A stretch of DNA of 64,000 bases from DASUAS01 sp963819475 (GTDB lineage Bacteria; Actinomycetota; Acidimicrobiia; IMCC26256; DASPTH01). How positions within the stretch are numbered: position 1 is the first letter of the stretch; each line of letters opens with the position of its first letter. Below the pieces are notes generated by a model. The model saw only the letters and a program-made list of their open reading frames with translations, did not search any database and was not told where the DNA came from. A program made the position numbers and the translations under genes. The DNA is taken from contig CAWFWE010000004.1 in the NCBI GenBank assembly GCA_963819475.1, forward strand, positions 1,116,001 through 1,180,000, read 5' to 3'. Of this stretch, positions 35,797 through 43,530 are shown piece after piece.

Positions 35797-37239
35797 ATGA
35801 CAAACAGCGAAGTCCACGACACCTCGCACGGCGGCGGCGCTCCCGTCGTCCACCTCGACCCCGAGCAACGGTCACGGATCGGGCGTGCCGCCCGCGCGGC
35901 CGTACCCCGCTCGGCCCATGCGGAGTGGGTGCCGGGTCCCGACCGTGCGGATCCGACCGCGCTGCTCACGGGCCAGGAGACAACGCGCGTTCCCGAGCTC
36001 GTTCCCCTACGCCACGAGCGGATGCTCGCGTCCCCCTTCACCTTCTACCGGGGGGCGGCGATCATCATGGCCGCGGACCTCGCGGTCTCGGCGAACACCG
36101 GGCTCCGGGTGCAGGCGTGCGGCGACGCCCACCTCTCGAACTTCGGGGGCTTCTCGGCGCCGGACCGAGCCACCATGTTCGACGTCAACGATTTCGACGA
36201 GACGAGTCCCGCACCGTTCGAGTGGGACGTCAAGCGGCTGACGGCGAGCTTCGAGATCGCGGCGCGCTCCCGTTCCTTCTCGACGAAGGAGGCCCGTGGA
36301 CTCGTCGCACGGGTCGTGAAGACGTACCGGGACGCGATGGCCGACTTCGCCAACATGACGAACCTCGACGTCTGGTACGCACGTCTCGACGTCGAGAAGG
36401 TCTTCAATGAGTACCGATCGCGAGCCACCCCGGCGGAGAGGAAGCGGTTCGAGCGCAACCTGGCCAAGGCGCAGGCGAAGGACAACATGAAGGCGTTCGC
36501 CAAGCTCTGCGAACAGGTGGACGGTGAGTACCGCATCAAGGCGGATCCACCGGTCGTCGTCCCGCTCACCGACCTGCTGCCGGAGGGCAGCGAGATGGAT
36601 GACCTGCAGTCGTGGCTCGAGGATCGGATCCGGGTGTATCGACGTACCCTGCAACCCGATCGGCGGCGCCTCCTCGAGAGCTATCGGCTCGTTGACTTCG
36701 CCCGCAAGGTGGTGGGGGTCGGCAGCGTGGGCACGCGCTGCTGGATCGCACTGTTCCTCGGGCGCGACGCCAACGACCCGTTGTTCCTGCAGATCAAGGA
36801 AGCCGAGGCGTCGGTGCTCGAGGCTCACGCGGGCCGGAGTGGGTTCGCCAACCACGGGCAACGGGTCGTCGAGGGACAACGGTTGGTCCAGGCCGCGAGC
36901 GACATCCTGCTGGGGTGGATCCGCTCGGTGGGAATCGACGGCGAGGAGCGAGATTTCTACCTCCGCCAACTCTGGGACGGGAAGTTCTCGGCCGACATCG
37001 ACTTGATGTCGCCATCCGCGCTCGACATCTACGCCCGCTTGTGCGGATGGACCCTGGCGCGCGCCCACGCCCGCTCGGGCGACCGCGTGGCGATCGCCGC
37101 CTACCTGGGGTCGAACGAGGCGTTCGACAAGGCGATGGTCGAGTTCAGCGCCGCGTATGCGGACCAGAACGAACGTGACTACGCGACGGTGTCCGAAGCA
37201 CTCCAGGCGAAGGAGGAGGCGCCGGCTGCGCGAAGCTGA
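35797..37239 (+). CDS. DUF2252 family protein
   Basis: 480 residues, ATG after GGGGGAGG. Characteristic DUF2252 blocks: PLRHERMLASPFTFYRGAA, CGDAHLSNFGGF, MFDVNDFDETSPAPFEWDVKRL, and the C-terminal ARAHARSGD. The GDAHLSN and FDVNDFDE motifs resemble the catalytic and metal-binding loops of kinase-like phosphotransferases, suggesting a phosphotransferase fold, but the substrate is unknown. It lies 51 bp after the MalT-like regulator gene and may be co-transcribed with it. Confidence 0.85.
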   Translation: MTNSEVHDTSHGGGAPVVHLDPEQRSRIGRAARAAVPRSAHAEWVPGPDRADPTALLTGQETTRVPELVPLRHERMLASPFTFYRGAAIIMAADLAVSANTGLRVQACGDAHLSNFGGFSAPDRATMFDVNDFDETSPAPFEWDVKRLTASFEIAARSRSFSTKEARGLVARVVKTYRDAMADFANMTNLDVWYARLDVEKVFNEYRSRATPAERKRFERNLAKAQAKDNMKAFAKLCEQVDGEYRIKADPPVVVPLTDLLPEGSEMDDLQSWLEDRIRVYRRTLQPDRRRLLESYRLVDFARKVVGVGSVGTRCWIALFLGRDANDPLFLQIKEAEASVLEAHAGRSGFANHGQRVVEGQRLVQAASDILLGWIRSVGIDGEERDFYLRQLWDGKFSADIDLMSPSALDIYARLCGWTLARAHARSGDRVAIAAYLGSNEAFDKAMVEFSAAYADQNERDYATVSEALQAKEEAPAARS

Positions 37240-37265
37240 GGCCACCACTTCCTCGGGAGGTCTCG

Positions 37266-37385
37266 GTGTTCCTCGGTTTCGGCATCTTCTTCTTCATCGC
37301 GCTGCTCTGCATCGTCGCCTTCTTCGGCGCCCGCAAGCAGCGCCGTCGCTACGAGGAGACCGGCTCGCTCGACCCCGACGAGTAG
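37266..37385 (+). CDS. 39-residue single-pass membrane peptide upstream of cydA
   Basis: GTG 37266 with GGGAGG at 37254-37259. The product is MFLGFGIFFFIALLCIVAFF followed by GARKQRRRYEETGSLDPDE: one membrane helix, then a basic and an acidic part, so the N-terminus is likely outside. It ends 12 bp before cydA. Small subunits of bd oxidases (CydX, CydS) have the same size and topology, though they usually follow cydB. The leading position is unusual; association with the oxidase is inference. Confidence 0.7.
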   Translation: MFLGFGIFFFIALLCIVAFFGARKQRRRYEETGSLDPDE

Positions 37386-37397
37386 CGGCGCCCCGTC

Positions 37398-38813
37398 ATG
37401 CGGAACGTGCTCAGCTCCGTGCTGGCGGTGAACCCGGTTCCGTGGGCGCGTTCGCAGATGGCGTTCACGCTCGCGTTCCACATCGTGCTCGTACCGCTGG
37501 GCGTCGCCTGGGGGTTCATCACGCTCGTCGCCAACTACCGGGCGCTCAAGCACGACGACGCCGACGCCCTCCTGCTCGCGCAGCGCTGGTCGAAGTACAT
37601 GGCCGTCACCTTCGCGGTGGGGGCGGTGACCGGCACCGTGCTCTCGTTCGAGTTCGGCCTGCTGTGGCCGCGGTTCATGGGCCGCTTCGGCGACGCGTTC
37701 GGGATCCCGTTCGCGATCGAGGGGCTGTTCTTCTTCCTCGAGGCCATCTTCCTCGCCGTCTACATCTACGGCTGGAAGCGGCTGAAGCCGTGGCCGCACT
37801 TCTGGACCGGCGTGCCGATCGTGATCGCCGGGATCGGCGGCACCGCGTCGGTCGTGGCCGCGAACGCGTGGATGAACGAGCCCTCCGGGTTCACCATGAA
37901 CGCCGCCGGCAAGATCGTCGACGTCGATCCCTGGGGCGTCATCTTCAACAAGGCGATGCCGCTCCAGACGATCCACATGCTCATCGCCGCGTACCTCGTC
38001 GGCGGTTTCCTCGTCGCGTCGGTGTACGCCGGGGCGATGCTCCGCGGTCGGCGTGACCGCTACCACCGCATCGGGTTCCTGATCCCGTTCACCGTCGCCG
38101 CGGTGGCGATGCCCTTCCAGATGATCGTCGGCGACGAGCTCGCCCGCTGGGTCTACAACAACGAACCGGTGAAGTTCGCCGCCATCGAGATGGTGCCGAA
38201 GACGTCGAGCGACGTGCCGGAGACGCTGTTCGGCTACCTCGATGCGGACGGTGAGGTGAAGGGCGGCATCCCCATCCCGGGGTTGGCGTCGTGGCTGTCG
38301 GATCCCGCCGACGGCACGAGCACGGTGATCCAGGGGCTCGACACGGTGCCGAAGGACGAGCGGCCGACGGACGCCGAGGTCACGGTCGTCCACCTCGCGT
38401 GGGACGTGATGGTGGGGTTGGCGACGCTCCTGTTCCTGCTGTCGCTCTGGTACTTCGCGGCGTGGGTGTTCAAGCGGCGCCTGCCGAAGAGCCGGTTCTT
38501 CCTCGTGGTGGCGGCCGGCGCGGGTGTCCTGTCGGTGGTGGCGCTCGAGGCGGGCTGGGTCGTCACCGAGGTCGGTCGGCAGCCGTGGATCGTCCGCAAC
38601 CTCATGAAGGTCGAGCACGCCGCCACGGGCAACACCGAGGTGTGGATCACGTTCGTCGCGGTGCTGGTGATCTACGCGGTGGTCGGCGTCTCGCTGGTCC
38701 TGGTACTGCGGCTGATGAGCCGGCGCTGGCGGGAGGGCGAGCTCGACGACCGGGGCGGCCCCTATGAGCCGCGGGGTGGCGTGCCCCCGCGTGAGCCGGC
38801 CGGCGTCCCGTGA
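37398..38813 (+). CDS. cydA: Cytochrome bd oxidase subunit I
   Basis: 471 residues with nine membrane segments. Characteristic features: N-terminal WARSQMAFTLAFHIVLVPLGV, FEFGLLWPRFMGRFGDAFGIPFAIEG, TIHMLIAAYLVGGF, and GRQPWIVRN in the C-terminal part. The Q-loop region is short, as in actinobacterial and Bacillus enzymes. Subunit I carries hemes b558, b595 and d and oxidises quinol while reducing oxygen. First large gene of the bd operon; subunit II follows after 85 bp holding two hairpins. Confidence 0.93.
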   Translation: MRNVLSSVLAVNPVPWARSQMAFTLAFHIVLVPLGVAWGFITLVANYRALKHDDADALLLAQRWSKYMAVTFAVGAVTGTVLSFEFGLLWPRFMGRFGDAFGIPFAIEGLFFFLEAIFLAVYIYGWKRLKPWPHFWTGVPIVIAGIGGTASVVAANAWMNEPSGFTMNAAGKIVDVDPWGVIFNKAMPLQTIHMLIAAYLVGGFLVASVYAGAMLRGRRDRYHRIGFLIPFTVAAVAMPFQMIVGDELARWVYNNEPVKFAAIEMVPKTSSDVPETLFGYLDADGEVKGGIPIPGLASWLSDPADGTSTVIQGLDTVPKDERPTDAEVTVVHLAWDVMVGLATLLFLLSLWYFAAWVFKRRLPKSRFFLVVAAGAGVLSVVALEAGWVVTEVGRQPWIVRNLMKVEHAATGNTEVWITFVAVLVIYAVVGVSLVLVLRLMSRRWREGELDDRGGPYEPRGGVPPREPAGVP

Positions 38814-38824
38814 GCGGAGTGGCC

Positions 38825-38847
38825 GCGAGCCGGGTATCCCGGCTCGC
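38825..38847 (+). promoter_or_regulatory. Perfect hairpin between cydA and cydB
   Basis: GCGAGCCGGG and CCCGGCTCGC pair perfectly around TAT. A second, weaker stem (GGGCC/GGCCC) follows near 38857-38875. No T-run. Intra-operon hairpins of this kind often set mRNA stability or partial termination and thereby the ratio of subunits; that role is inference. Confidence 0.5.
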
Positions 38848-38898
38848 AACGGAGCGGGGCCTGAGCGGCCCGGTGCGCAGCACCGAGAGCGGGGAGAA

Positions 38899-39933
38899 AT
38901 GAGCGACGTCGTCGCCGTCATCCTGATGATCGGCGTCACCGCGTACGCGCTCTTCGGCGGTGCCGACTTTGGCGCGGGGTTCTGGGACCTCACCGCCGGC
39001 GGCGCGCGGAAGGGTGCCGAGCCCAGGCGGGTGATCGGCCACGCCATCGGCCCGGTCTGGGAGGCGAACCACGTCTGGCTCATCTTCTGCCTGGTGGTGC
39101 TGTGGACCGGGTTCGCCGAGGCGTTCGCGTCGATCACGCTCACGCTGTTCGTCCCGCTCACGCTCGCCGCTTTCGGCATCGTGCTGCGCGGCGCGAGCTT
39201 CGCCTTCCGCAAGGAGGTGACCCGCACGTCGAGCCAACGCAACTTCGGCGCGGCGTTCGCGGCGTCGTCGGTGCTCGTGCCCTATTGCATGGGTGCCGTC
39301 GCCGGCGCCATCGCATCCGGACGGGTACCGCCCGGCGGCACCGCCGGTGACGCGTGGAGCAGCTGGGTCAACCCCACGTCGGTCTTGGGCGGGGTGCTCG
39401 CGGTCACCGTGTGCGCCTACCTCGCCGCGGTCTACATGGTGTGGGACGCCCGGCGGGTGGGAGACCAGGAGATGGTCGAGTACTTCCGCCGCCGCGCCGT
39501 CGGCACCGCCATCGTGGCCGGGATCATCGCGTTCGCCGGCTTCTTCGTGCTCCACGACGACGCCACGTACGTGTTCCACGGCCTGCTGTCGCGCGCGCTG
39601 CCGCTCGTGATCATCTCGGGGCTCTGCGGGATCGGCTCGCTCGTCCTGCTCTTGGGGCAGAACAACCGTGGCGCGCGCCTGTTGGCGATGGGCGCGGTTG
39701 CCACCGTCGTGTTCGGGTGGGGGGTCGCGCAGTACCCCTACATCCTCCCGACCAACATGAAGCTGTCGGCGGCCGCCGCGCCGGACGCCACGTTGTGGTC
39801 GATCGCGGTGGTCTTCGTGATCGCCGCAGTCGTCATCCTGCCGTCCCTGGGACTCCTCTACTACCTCGACCAGCGCGACCTGCTCGAAGTCGCGGCCGAG
39901 CCCGAGGCGGCCGCCCGCACCACGCCGTCCTGA
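38899..39933 (+). CDS. cydB: Cytochrome bd oxidase subunit II
   Basis: 344 residues. ATG 38899 follows GGGGAGAA; the longer open frame from 38764 is not supported. Eight to nine membrane segments with the family signatures YALFGGADFGAGFWDL near the N-terminus, HAIGPVWEANHVWLIF, and YPYILPTNM. Partner of CydA; together they form the proton-motive, high-affinity terminal oxidase. It ends three bases before the convergent K+ channel gene. No cydDC genes are seen here. Confidence 0.93.
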   Translation: MSDVVAVILMIGVTAYALFGGADFGAGFWDLTAGGARKGAEPRRVIGHAIGPVWEANHVWLIFCLVVLWTGFAEAFASITLTLFVPLTLAAFGIVLRGASFAFRKEVTRTSSQRNFGAAFAASSVLVPYCMGAVAGAIASGRVPPGGTAGDAWSSWVNPTSVLGGVLAVTVCAYLAAVYMVWDARRVGDQEMVEYFRRRAVGTAIVAGIIAFAGFFVLHDDATYVFHGLLSRALPLVIISGLCGIGSLVLLLGQNNRGARLLAMGAVATVVFGWGVAQYPYILPTNMKLSAAAAPDATLWSIAVVFVIAAVVILPSLGLLYYLDQRDLLEVAAEPEAAARTTPS

Positions 39934-39936
39934 CGA

Positions 39937-40677
39937 TCACGACGCGGTCTCGCTGGTCTCGGGCGACGGGTCGCCCGGTGTGGGGGTCGGGACGTTGCGC
40001 CCGCTGAGTCGGCTGACCAGCACCGCGATGATCGTCACCAGGTACAGCTGGCCGGTGAGTGCCTCGAGGACCGCCAGCGCGCGCCCGAGGTCGCCCGCTG
40101 CGGTGAAGTCGCCGTACCCGACGGTGGTCTGGGTGATGTAGCTGAAGTACAGGAAGTCGGGCGTCGTCGCGTGGTTGGTCTGCACGAAGAAGTCGTCGCT
40201 CCCCAGCCCGTTGATGGCCGCGTAGACGAAGGCGAACATCATCCCGAGGAGCACGTAGATGCAGACCGCGCCGAGCACCGTCCTCACGTCGATCACCTGG
40301 CGCTGCCAGAGCGCCCGGGCGATCACCCACGGCACCGTCGCCACCAGCAGGATGTTGAGCAGGAAGAACACGCTGGTGGGTTCCTTCGAGCCGCTCACGA
40401 CCACCGAACCGAGCGCGGTGAGGAGCGACACCAGCGCCACGACCGCGGCAACGCGGAAGAGGCGCCGGCTCACGCGCGATGCGAGGAGCGCCGCCATCAG
40501 GGTCAGGCCCTGGAGGACCACGGTGAGGACACGCGTCCAGGCGTCGGGCGGGCCGGCGGCCATCACGATGAACGTCGCCCCGAGCAGCAGCAACACCCAC
40601 CCGTACTGGTAGCCCGGCGAGTGCTCCTCCAACCAGGCCTCCACCCTGGTTGCGCTGGTCTTGTCGCCGTACGCCAC
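39937..40677 (-). CDS. Two-TM-type potassium channel (Ion_trans_2)
   Basis: About 246 residues. The selectivity filter TVGYGD is present in FSYITQTTVGYGDFTAAGDLGRA, flanked by pore helix and inner helix. Several additional hydrophobic segments precede it (about residues 25-130), giving a six-segment layout without an evident voltage sensor. GTG 40677 is preferred since GGAGG stands just before it; ATG 40692 is the alternative. No RCK/TrkA domain is attached. It should pass K+ across the membrane as a tetramer. Confidence 0.85.
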   Translation of the reverse strand: MAYGDKTSATRVEAWLEEHSPGYQYGWVLLLLGATFIVMAAGPPDAWTRVLTVVLQGLTLMAALLASRVSRRLFRVAAVVALVSLLTALGSVVVSGSKEPTSVFFLLNILLVATVPWVIARALWQRQVIDVRTVLGAVCIYVLLGMMFAFVYAAINGLGSDDFFVQTNHATTPDFLYFSYITQTTVGYGDFTAAGDLGRALAVLEALTGQLYLVTIIAVLVSRLSGRNVPTPTPGDPSPETSETAS

Positions 40678-40832
40678 TGTGCCTCCGATCATCCCCTGCG
40701 GGCCTCATCCTCGTCGTCCGGCGCGGTTGATGTCGAGTGGACTCCACTGTTCATCCCGAATGGGTGATGCGCGCCACGTCAGGCGGGCGCACGCTGCTCG
40801 GAGAACACACAAACCGGGGGAGGCCTACGACA

Positions 40833-41255
40833 ATGACCGACAGCACGTACGACGACTACGAGAGCAGCGGGATGGGCTGGAAGCTCTTCGCCGGCATCAT
40901 GATCATCATCGTCGGCACGTTCAACGTGATCGACGGGCTGGTCGCCATCACCAACGTGAACTACTTCAAGAACGTCGGAGGTGGAAGCTCGCAGCTGCCG
41001 CTCACGAACAACGTCAAGACGTGGGGCTGGGTCGTGTTGATCCTCGGCGCGATCCTGATCCTTTCCGGGTTCCTGATCTTCGTCGGCAACATGTTCGGCC
41101 GCGTGATCGGCGTGCTCGCGGCCGGCGCCAACGCGATCATCCAGCTCGCCTACCTGCCGCACTACCCGTTGTGGTCGTTCACCATGATCCTGGTGGACAT
41201 CCTGGTGATCTGGGGCATCGTCGTGCACGGCGGTCGCCTCGTGGACCGCGCCTGA
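40833..41255 (+). CDS. DUF7144-type four-segment membrane protein
   Basis: 140 residues, ATG 40833 after GGGGGAGG. Four membrane segments: MGWKLFAGIMIIIVGTFNVIDGLVAI, WGWVVLILGAILILSGFLIF, FGRVIGVLAAGANAIIQLAYL, YPLWSFTMILVDILVIWGIVVHGG. The layout and the motifs FNVIDG and YPLWS fit the DUF7144 family. Function unknown. The SHOCT remnant and SnoaL-like gene follow. Confidence 0.75.
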   Translation: MTDSTYDDYESSGMGWKLFAGIMIIIVGTFNVIDGLVAITNVNYFKNVGGGSSQLPLTNNVKTWGWVVLILGAILILSGFLIFVGNMFGRVIGVLAAGANAIIQLAYLPHYPLWSFTMILVDILVIWGIVVHGGRLVDRA

Positions 41256-41294
41256 GCGGCCGGCGGCCGAGAGGGGAGAAGCCGTGGGGTTGAT

Positions 41295-41369
41295 GTGTCT
41301 GCGGCACAGTCCGTCGGCCTCACCGACGACGAGTTCGCCGCCGCCAAGTCCAAGCTGCACGGCATCTGA
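41295..41369 (+). pseudogene. Remnant of a SHOCT-domain gene
   Basis: The frame from GTG 41295 reads VSAAQSVGLTDDEFAAAKSK then LHGI and stops. This is the core of a SHOCT motif (compare SSGALSDEEFTAAKAKLLG at the 17.4-kb locus) without the N-terminal part. A 24-residue peptide could in principle be made. Its place just before the SnoaL-like gene repeats the order of the 17-kb locus. Confidence 0.65.
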
Positions 41370-41385
41370 GCTGCAGGAGGAGAAC

Positions 41386-41817
41386 ATGGCCACCAACGCA
41401 GAACGCGCCGCGACACTCGTCCGCGCCCTCGAGGCGAGCATCACCGGCGACAGCTCGAACGTCGCCGAGCTCTACGTCGACGACGTGAAGGGTTGGGCAC
41501 CGGCGATGTCGGTGTCGTCGGCCGCCGAGCTCGCGGTGGAGCTCGAGGACCGCGGCGGTGCGTTCTCCGACATCGAGCTCGAGGTCTCGCCGCTCGACGT
41601 CTCGGGCGAGCGCGCGTGCGTGGAGTGGATCGCGATGCTCACACACTCGGGACCGCTCCAGATCGACGACGAGAGGACGATCGACCCGACGGGGCTGCGG
41701 GTCACATTGCACGGCGTGACCGTCGCCGAGTTCGCAGACGACCAGATTGCGTCGTTTCGTCAGTATTGGGACGAGGTCGAGCTCCTCGAGCAGCTGGCCC
41801 TGGTGCCGCTTGAGTAG
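41386..41817 (+). CDS. SnoaL-like (NTF2-fold) protein, full-length copy
   Basis: 143 residues. ATG 41386 follows GCAGGAGGAGAAC. The domain is complete: ATLVRALEASITGDSSNVAELYVDDVKGW, FSDIELEVSPLDVSGERACVEWIAML, THSGPLQIDDERTIDPTGLRV and QYWDEVELLEQL. The 20.1-kb gene is the same protein with the middle removed. The ligand or reaction is unknown. Same neighbours (SHOCT before, DUF6325 after on the other strand) occur at 17-19.6 kb. Confidence 0.8.
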   Translation: MATNAERAATLVRALEASITGDSSNVAELYVDDVKGWAPAMSVSSAAELAVELEDRGGAFSDIELEVSPLDVSGERACVEWIAMLTHSGPLQIDDERTIDPTGLRVTLHGVTVAEFADDQIASFRQYWDEVELLEQLALVPLE

Positions 41818-41833
41818 CGGGTCGTCCGCGCGC

Positions 41834-42667
41834 ATGGCGGAGGGCCCGCTCCGCTGGGAGGTCAGCGCCGGAGTGGCCGAAGTGGTCATCGACCACCCGC
41901 CCACCAACCTCGTCGACGGCGCCTTCGTCGTGGCGTTGCGGGAACTCCTGGACGCGCTCGAGCACGACGCGGCTGCACGCGTCCTGTTCTTCTCGAGCGC
42001 CGATCCCGACTTCTTCCTGATGCACGGCGACGTGCGCAGCATCCTCGCCATTCCGCCCGGTGCGCCGCCACGCGCGACCGGGCCCAACGTCGCCGCCGCC
42101 CTGTTCGAGCGGTTGCACCGCAGTCATCTGGTGTCGATCGCGGCGGTCGACGGCGCGGCGCGCGGTGGCGGCGCCGAGTTCCTCGCCGCGGTCGACCTAC
42201 GGTTCGGCTCCGAACGGGCGGTGCTGGGCCAGCCCGAGGTGGCGATGGGCATCCTGCCCGGGGCCGGCGGGACCGCCCGCCTCCCGCACCTGCTCGGACG
42301 CAGTCGCGCCCTCGACGTGATCCTCACCGGTCGCGACGTCGGTGCCGAGGAAGCGGTGCGCATCGGCTGGCTCGACCGGGCCTTCCCGCACGAGGCATTG
42401 GGGCGCGAGGCGCTCGCGGTGGCCCACCACGTCGCCGCGATGCCGCCGGCGTCGATCGCGGCGGTCAAGCGCGTCGTCGGCACGACCTCGTCGTCGTTCG
42501 AGCAGGCCCTCGTCGACGAGACCGACGCGTTCGGTGCGCTCACCGCCGCCGGCGAGCACGTCGCCCGCATGCAGCGGTTCCTGCAGTCCGGCGGGCAGAC
42601 GCGCGAGGGTGAGACCACCCGCTGGGACGAGATCATGCGCGCCACGCGCGACGAGCCGCCTGGCTAG
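41834..42667 (+). CDS. Enoyl-CoA hydratase/isomerase family protein
   Basis: 277 residues; ATG 41834. Crotonase blocks: VVIDHPPTNLVDG at the N-terminus, a PDFFLMHGD substrate loop (variant), IAAVDGAARGGGAEFLAAVDLRFGSERAVLGQPEVAMGILPGAGGTARLPHLLGRSRA (oxyanion hole and signature). The catalytic Glu positions appear as Gln/Glu in GQPEVAMG. It should act on acyl-CoA thioesters in the cytoplasm. A partly deleted copy of its middle lies at 43411-43530. Confidence 0.85.
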   Translation: MAEGPLRWEVSAGVAEVVIDHPPTNLVDGAFVVALRELLDALEHDAAARVLFFSSADPDFFLMHGDVRSILAIPPGAPPRATGPNVAAALFERLHRSHLVSIAAVDGAARGGGAEFLAAVDLRFGSERAVLGQPEVAMGILPGAGGTARLPHLLGRSRALDVILTGRDVGAEEAVRIGWLDRAFPHEALGREALAVAHHVAAMPPASIAAVKRVVGTTSSSFEQALVDETDAFGALTAAGEHVARMQRFLQSGGQTREGETTRWDEIMRATRDEPPG

Positions 42668-42686
42668 AGAGGGGTGACGCGTCCGC

Positions 42687-42836
42687 TCAGCGGCGGTCGC
42701 GTCGGTCTTCGCGTCGGTCCTGGCGGCGGTCGACGCCATGGGAGACGACCGCCGCGGTGCCGACCACCGCCGCGGTACGGGCCACCGGTCTGCCGATGAC
42801 ACCTCGTCGGGCAGCTCGTGCGGGTCGCAGCGGCAT
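42687..42836 (-). CDS. 49-residue basic protein coupled to DUF6325
   Basis: ATG 42836 follows AAGGAGCC and lies one base past the DUF6325 stop (TGACATG), so translation is coupled. The product has an Arg-rich start (MPLRPARAARRG), a short hydrophobic core (TAAVVGTAAVVSHGV) and an Arg/Asp/Glu-rich end (DRRQDRREDRRDRR). Too short for ordinary gene calling, but codon use and spacing support it. Function unknown; possibly a small membrane-associated partner of DUF6325. Confidence 0.65.
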   Translation of the reverse strand: MPLRPARAARRGVIGRPVARTAAVVGTAAVVSHGVDRRQDRREDRRDRR

Positions 42837-42837
42837 G

Positions 42838-43296
42838 TCAGGCTCCTTCGCCGGTCAGGGCTTCGTCGGCCTCCAGGGAGGCAATGATGGATTGGATCGG
42901 GATGCGCCCACTTGCGATGAGCTGACCCCCTGAGCGGCGAGCGGCCGACGCGAACGGTGCGGCCCACCGATTCTCGTACACGAGTACGCCCGCGACACTG
43001 CCGGGCTCCATCGCCGCCGCGAGGTGCTCGACGTCCTCCGCGGCGAGAATCTCCGCGATCTCTGCCTCGATCGCGCGCAGGTCGTCGACGGCGTCGAGGT
43101 CGTCGATCTCGACGGCCTCGACCGAACCGTCGGCATCCTTCTGCAGGATCAAGAGGTCGAGCACCCGGATCGTGCCTGCTTCCACGAGCCCCGCCAGCTC
43201 GGCTGCCATCTCGCCGGTGAAATGCGCAGCACCGGCCGGGAACTCCACCACCAGGTAGTCGACCGGTCCCAACTCGTCGATGTTCTCGTCACCCAT
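42838..43296 (-). CDS. DUF6325 family protein
   Basis: 152 residues. ATG 43296 is chosen because CGGGAGACG precedes it; the frame stays open to 43368. Family pattern: LGPVDYLVVEFPAGAAHFTGEMAAELAGLVEAGTIRVLDLLILQKDADGSVE, then MEPGSVAGVLVYENRWAAPFASAARRSGGQLI. DUF6325 proteins are small, probably membrane-associated stress-related proteins of unknown function, often near SHOCT genes, as here. A 19-residue relic of a second copy is at 19561-19617. Confidence 0.8.
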   Translation of the reverse strand: MGDENIDELGPVDYLVVEFPAGAAHFTGEMAAELAGLVEAGTIRVLDLLILQKDADGSVEAVEIDDLDAVDDLRAIEAEIAEILAAEDVEHLAAAMEPGSVAGVLVYENRWAAPFASAARRSGGQLIASGRIPIQSIIASLEADEALTGEGA

Positions 43297-43410
43297 CCGC
43301 GCGTCTCCCGGTTCACGAGCGATCCGCGTCGCTCCGACTCCGCCACTTTCGTCGTCGGCGACCGTCACCGCATCGCCCGTTGTGGATGAAAAGATCGGTG
43401 GTCGGGTCAG

Positions 43411-43530
43411 CTGATCTCGATCGTCGCCACCGACGGCGCGGCCCGCGCCACGGTAGCGAGCGGGCGGTCCTCGGCCAACTCGAGGTGGCCATTCGCAGCC
43501 CTCGCGGGGCGGGAGTCTCCGACTCGGCTA
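43411..43530 (+). pseudogene. Relic of an enoyl-CoA hydratase gene
   Basis: The bases encode LISIVATDGAARA, then after a loss of about 40 bases ERAVLGQLEVAIRSPRGAGVSDS. The intact crotonase at 41834-42667 reads LVSIAAVDGAARG and ERAVLGQPEVAMGILPGAGGTA at these places. Start, end and the oxyanion-hole region are gone. It overlaps the last codons of the ACT gene. Confidence 0.7.

Noticed and set aside
37179..39242. 687-residue frame antisense to cydA
   Set aside because: cydA/cydB family conservation settles the strand.
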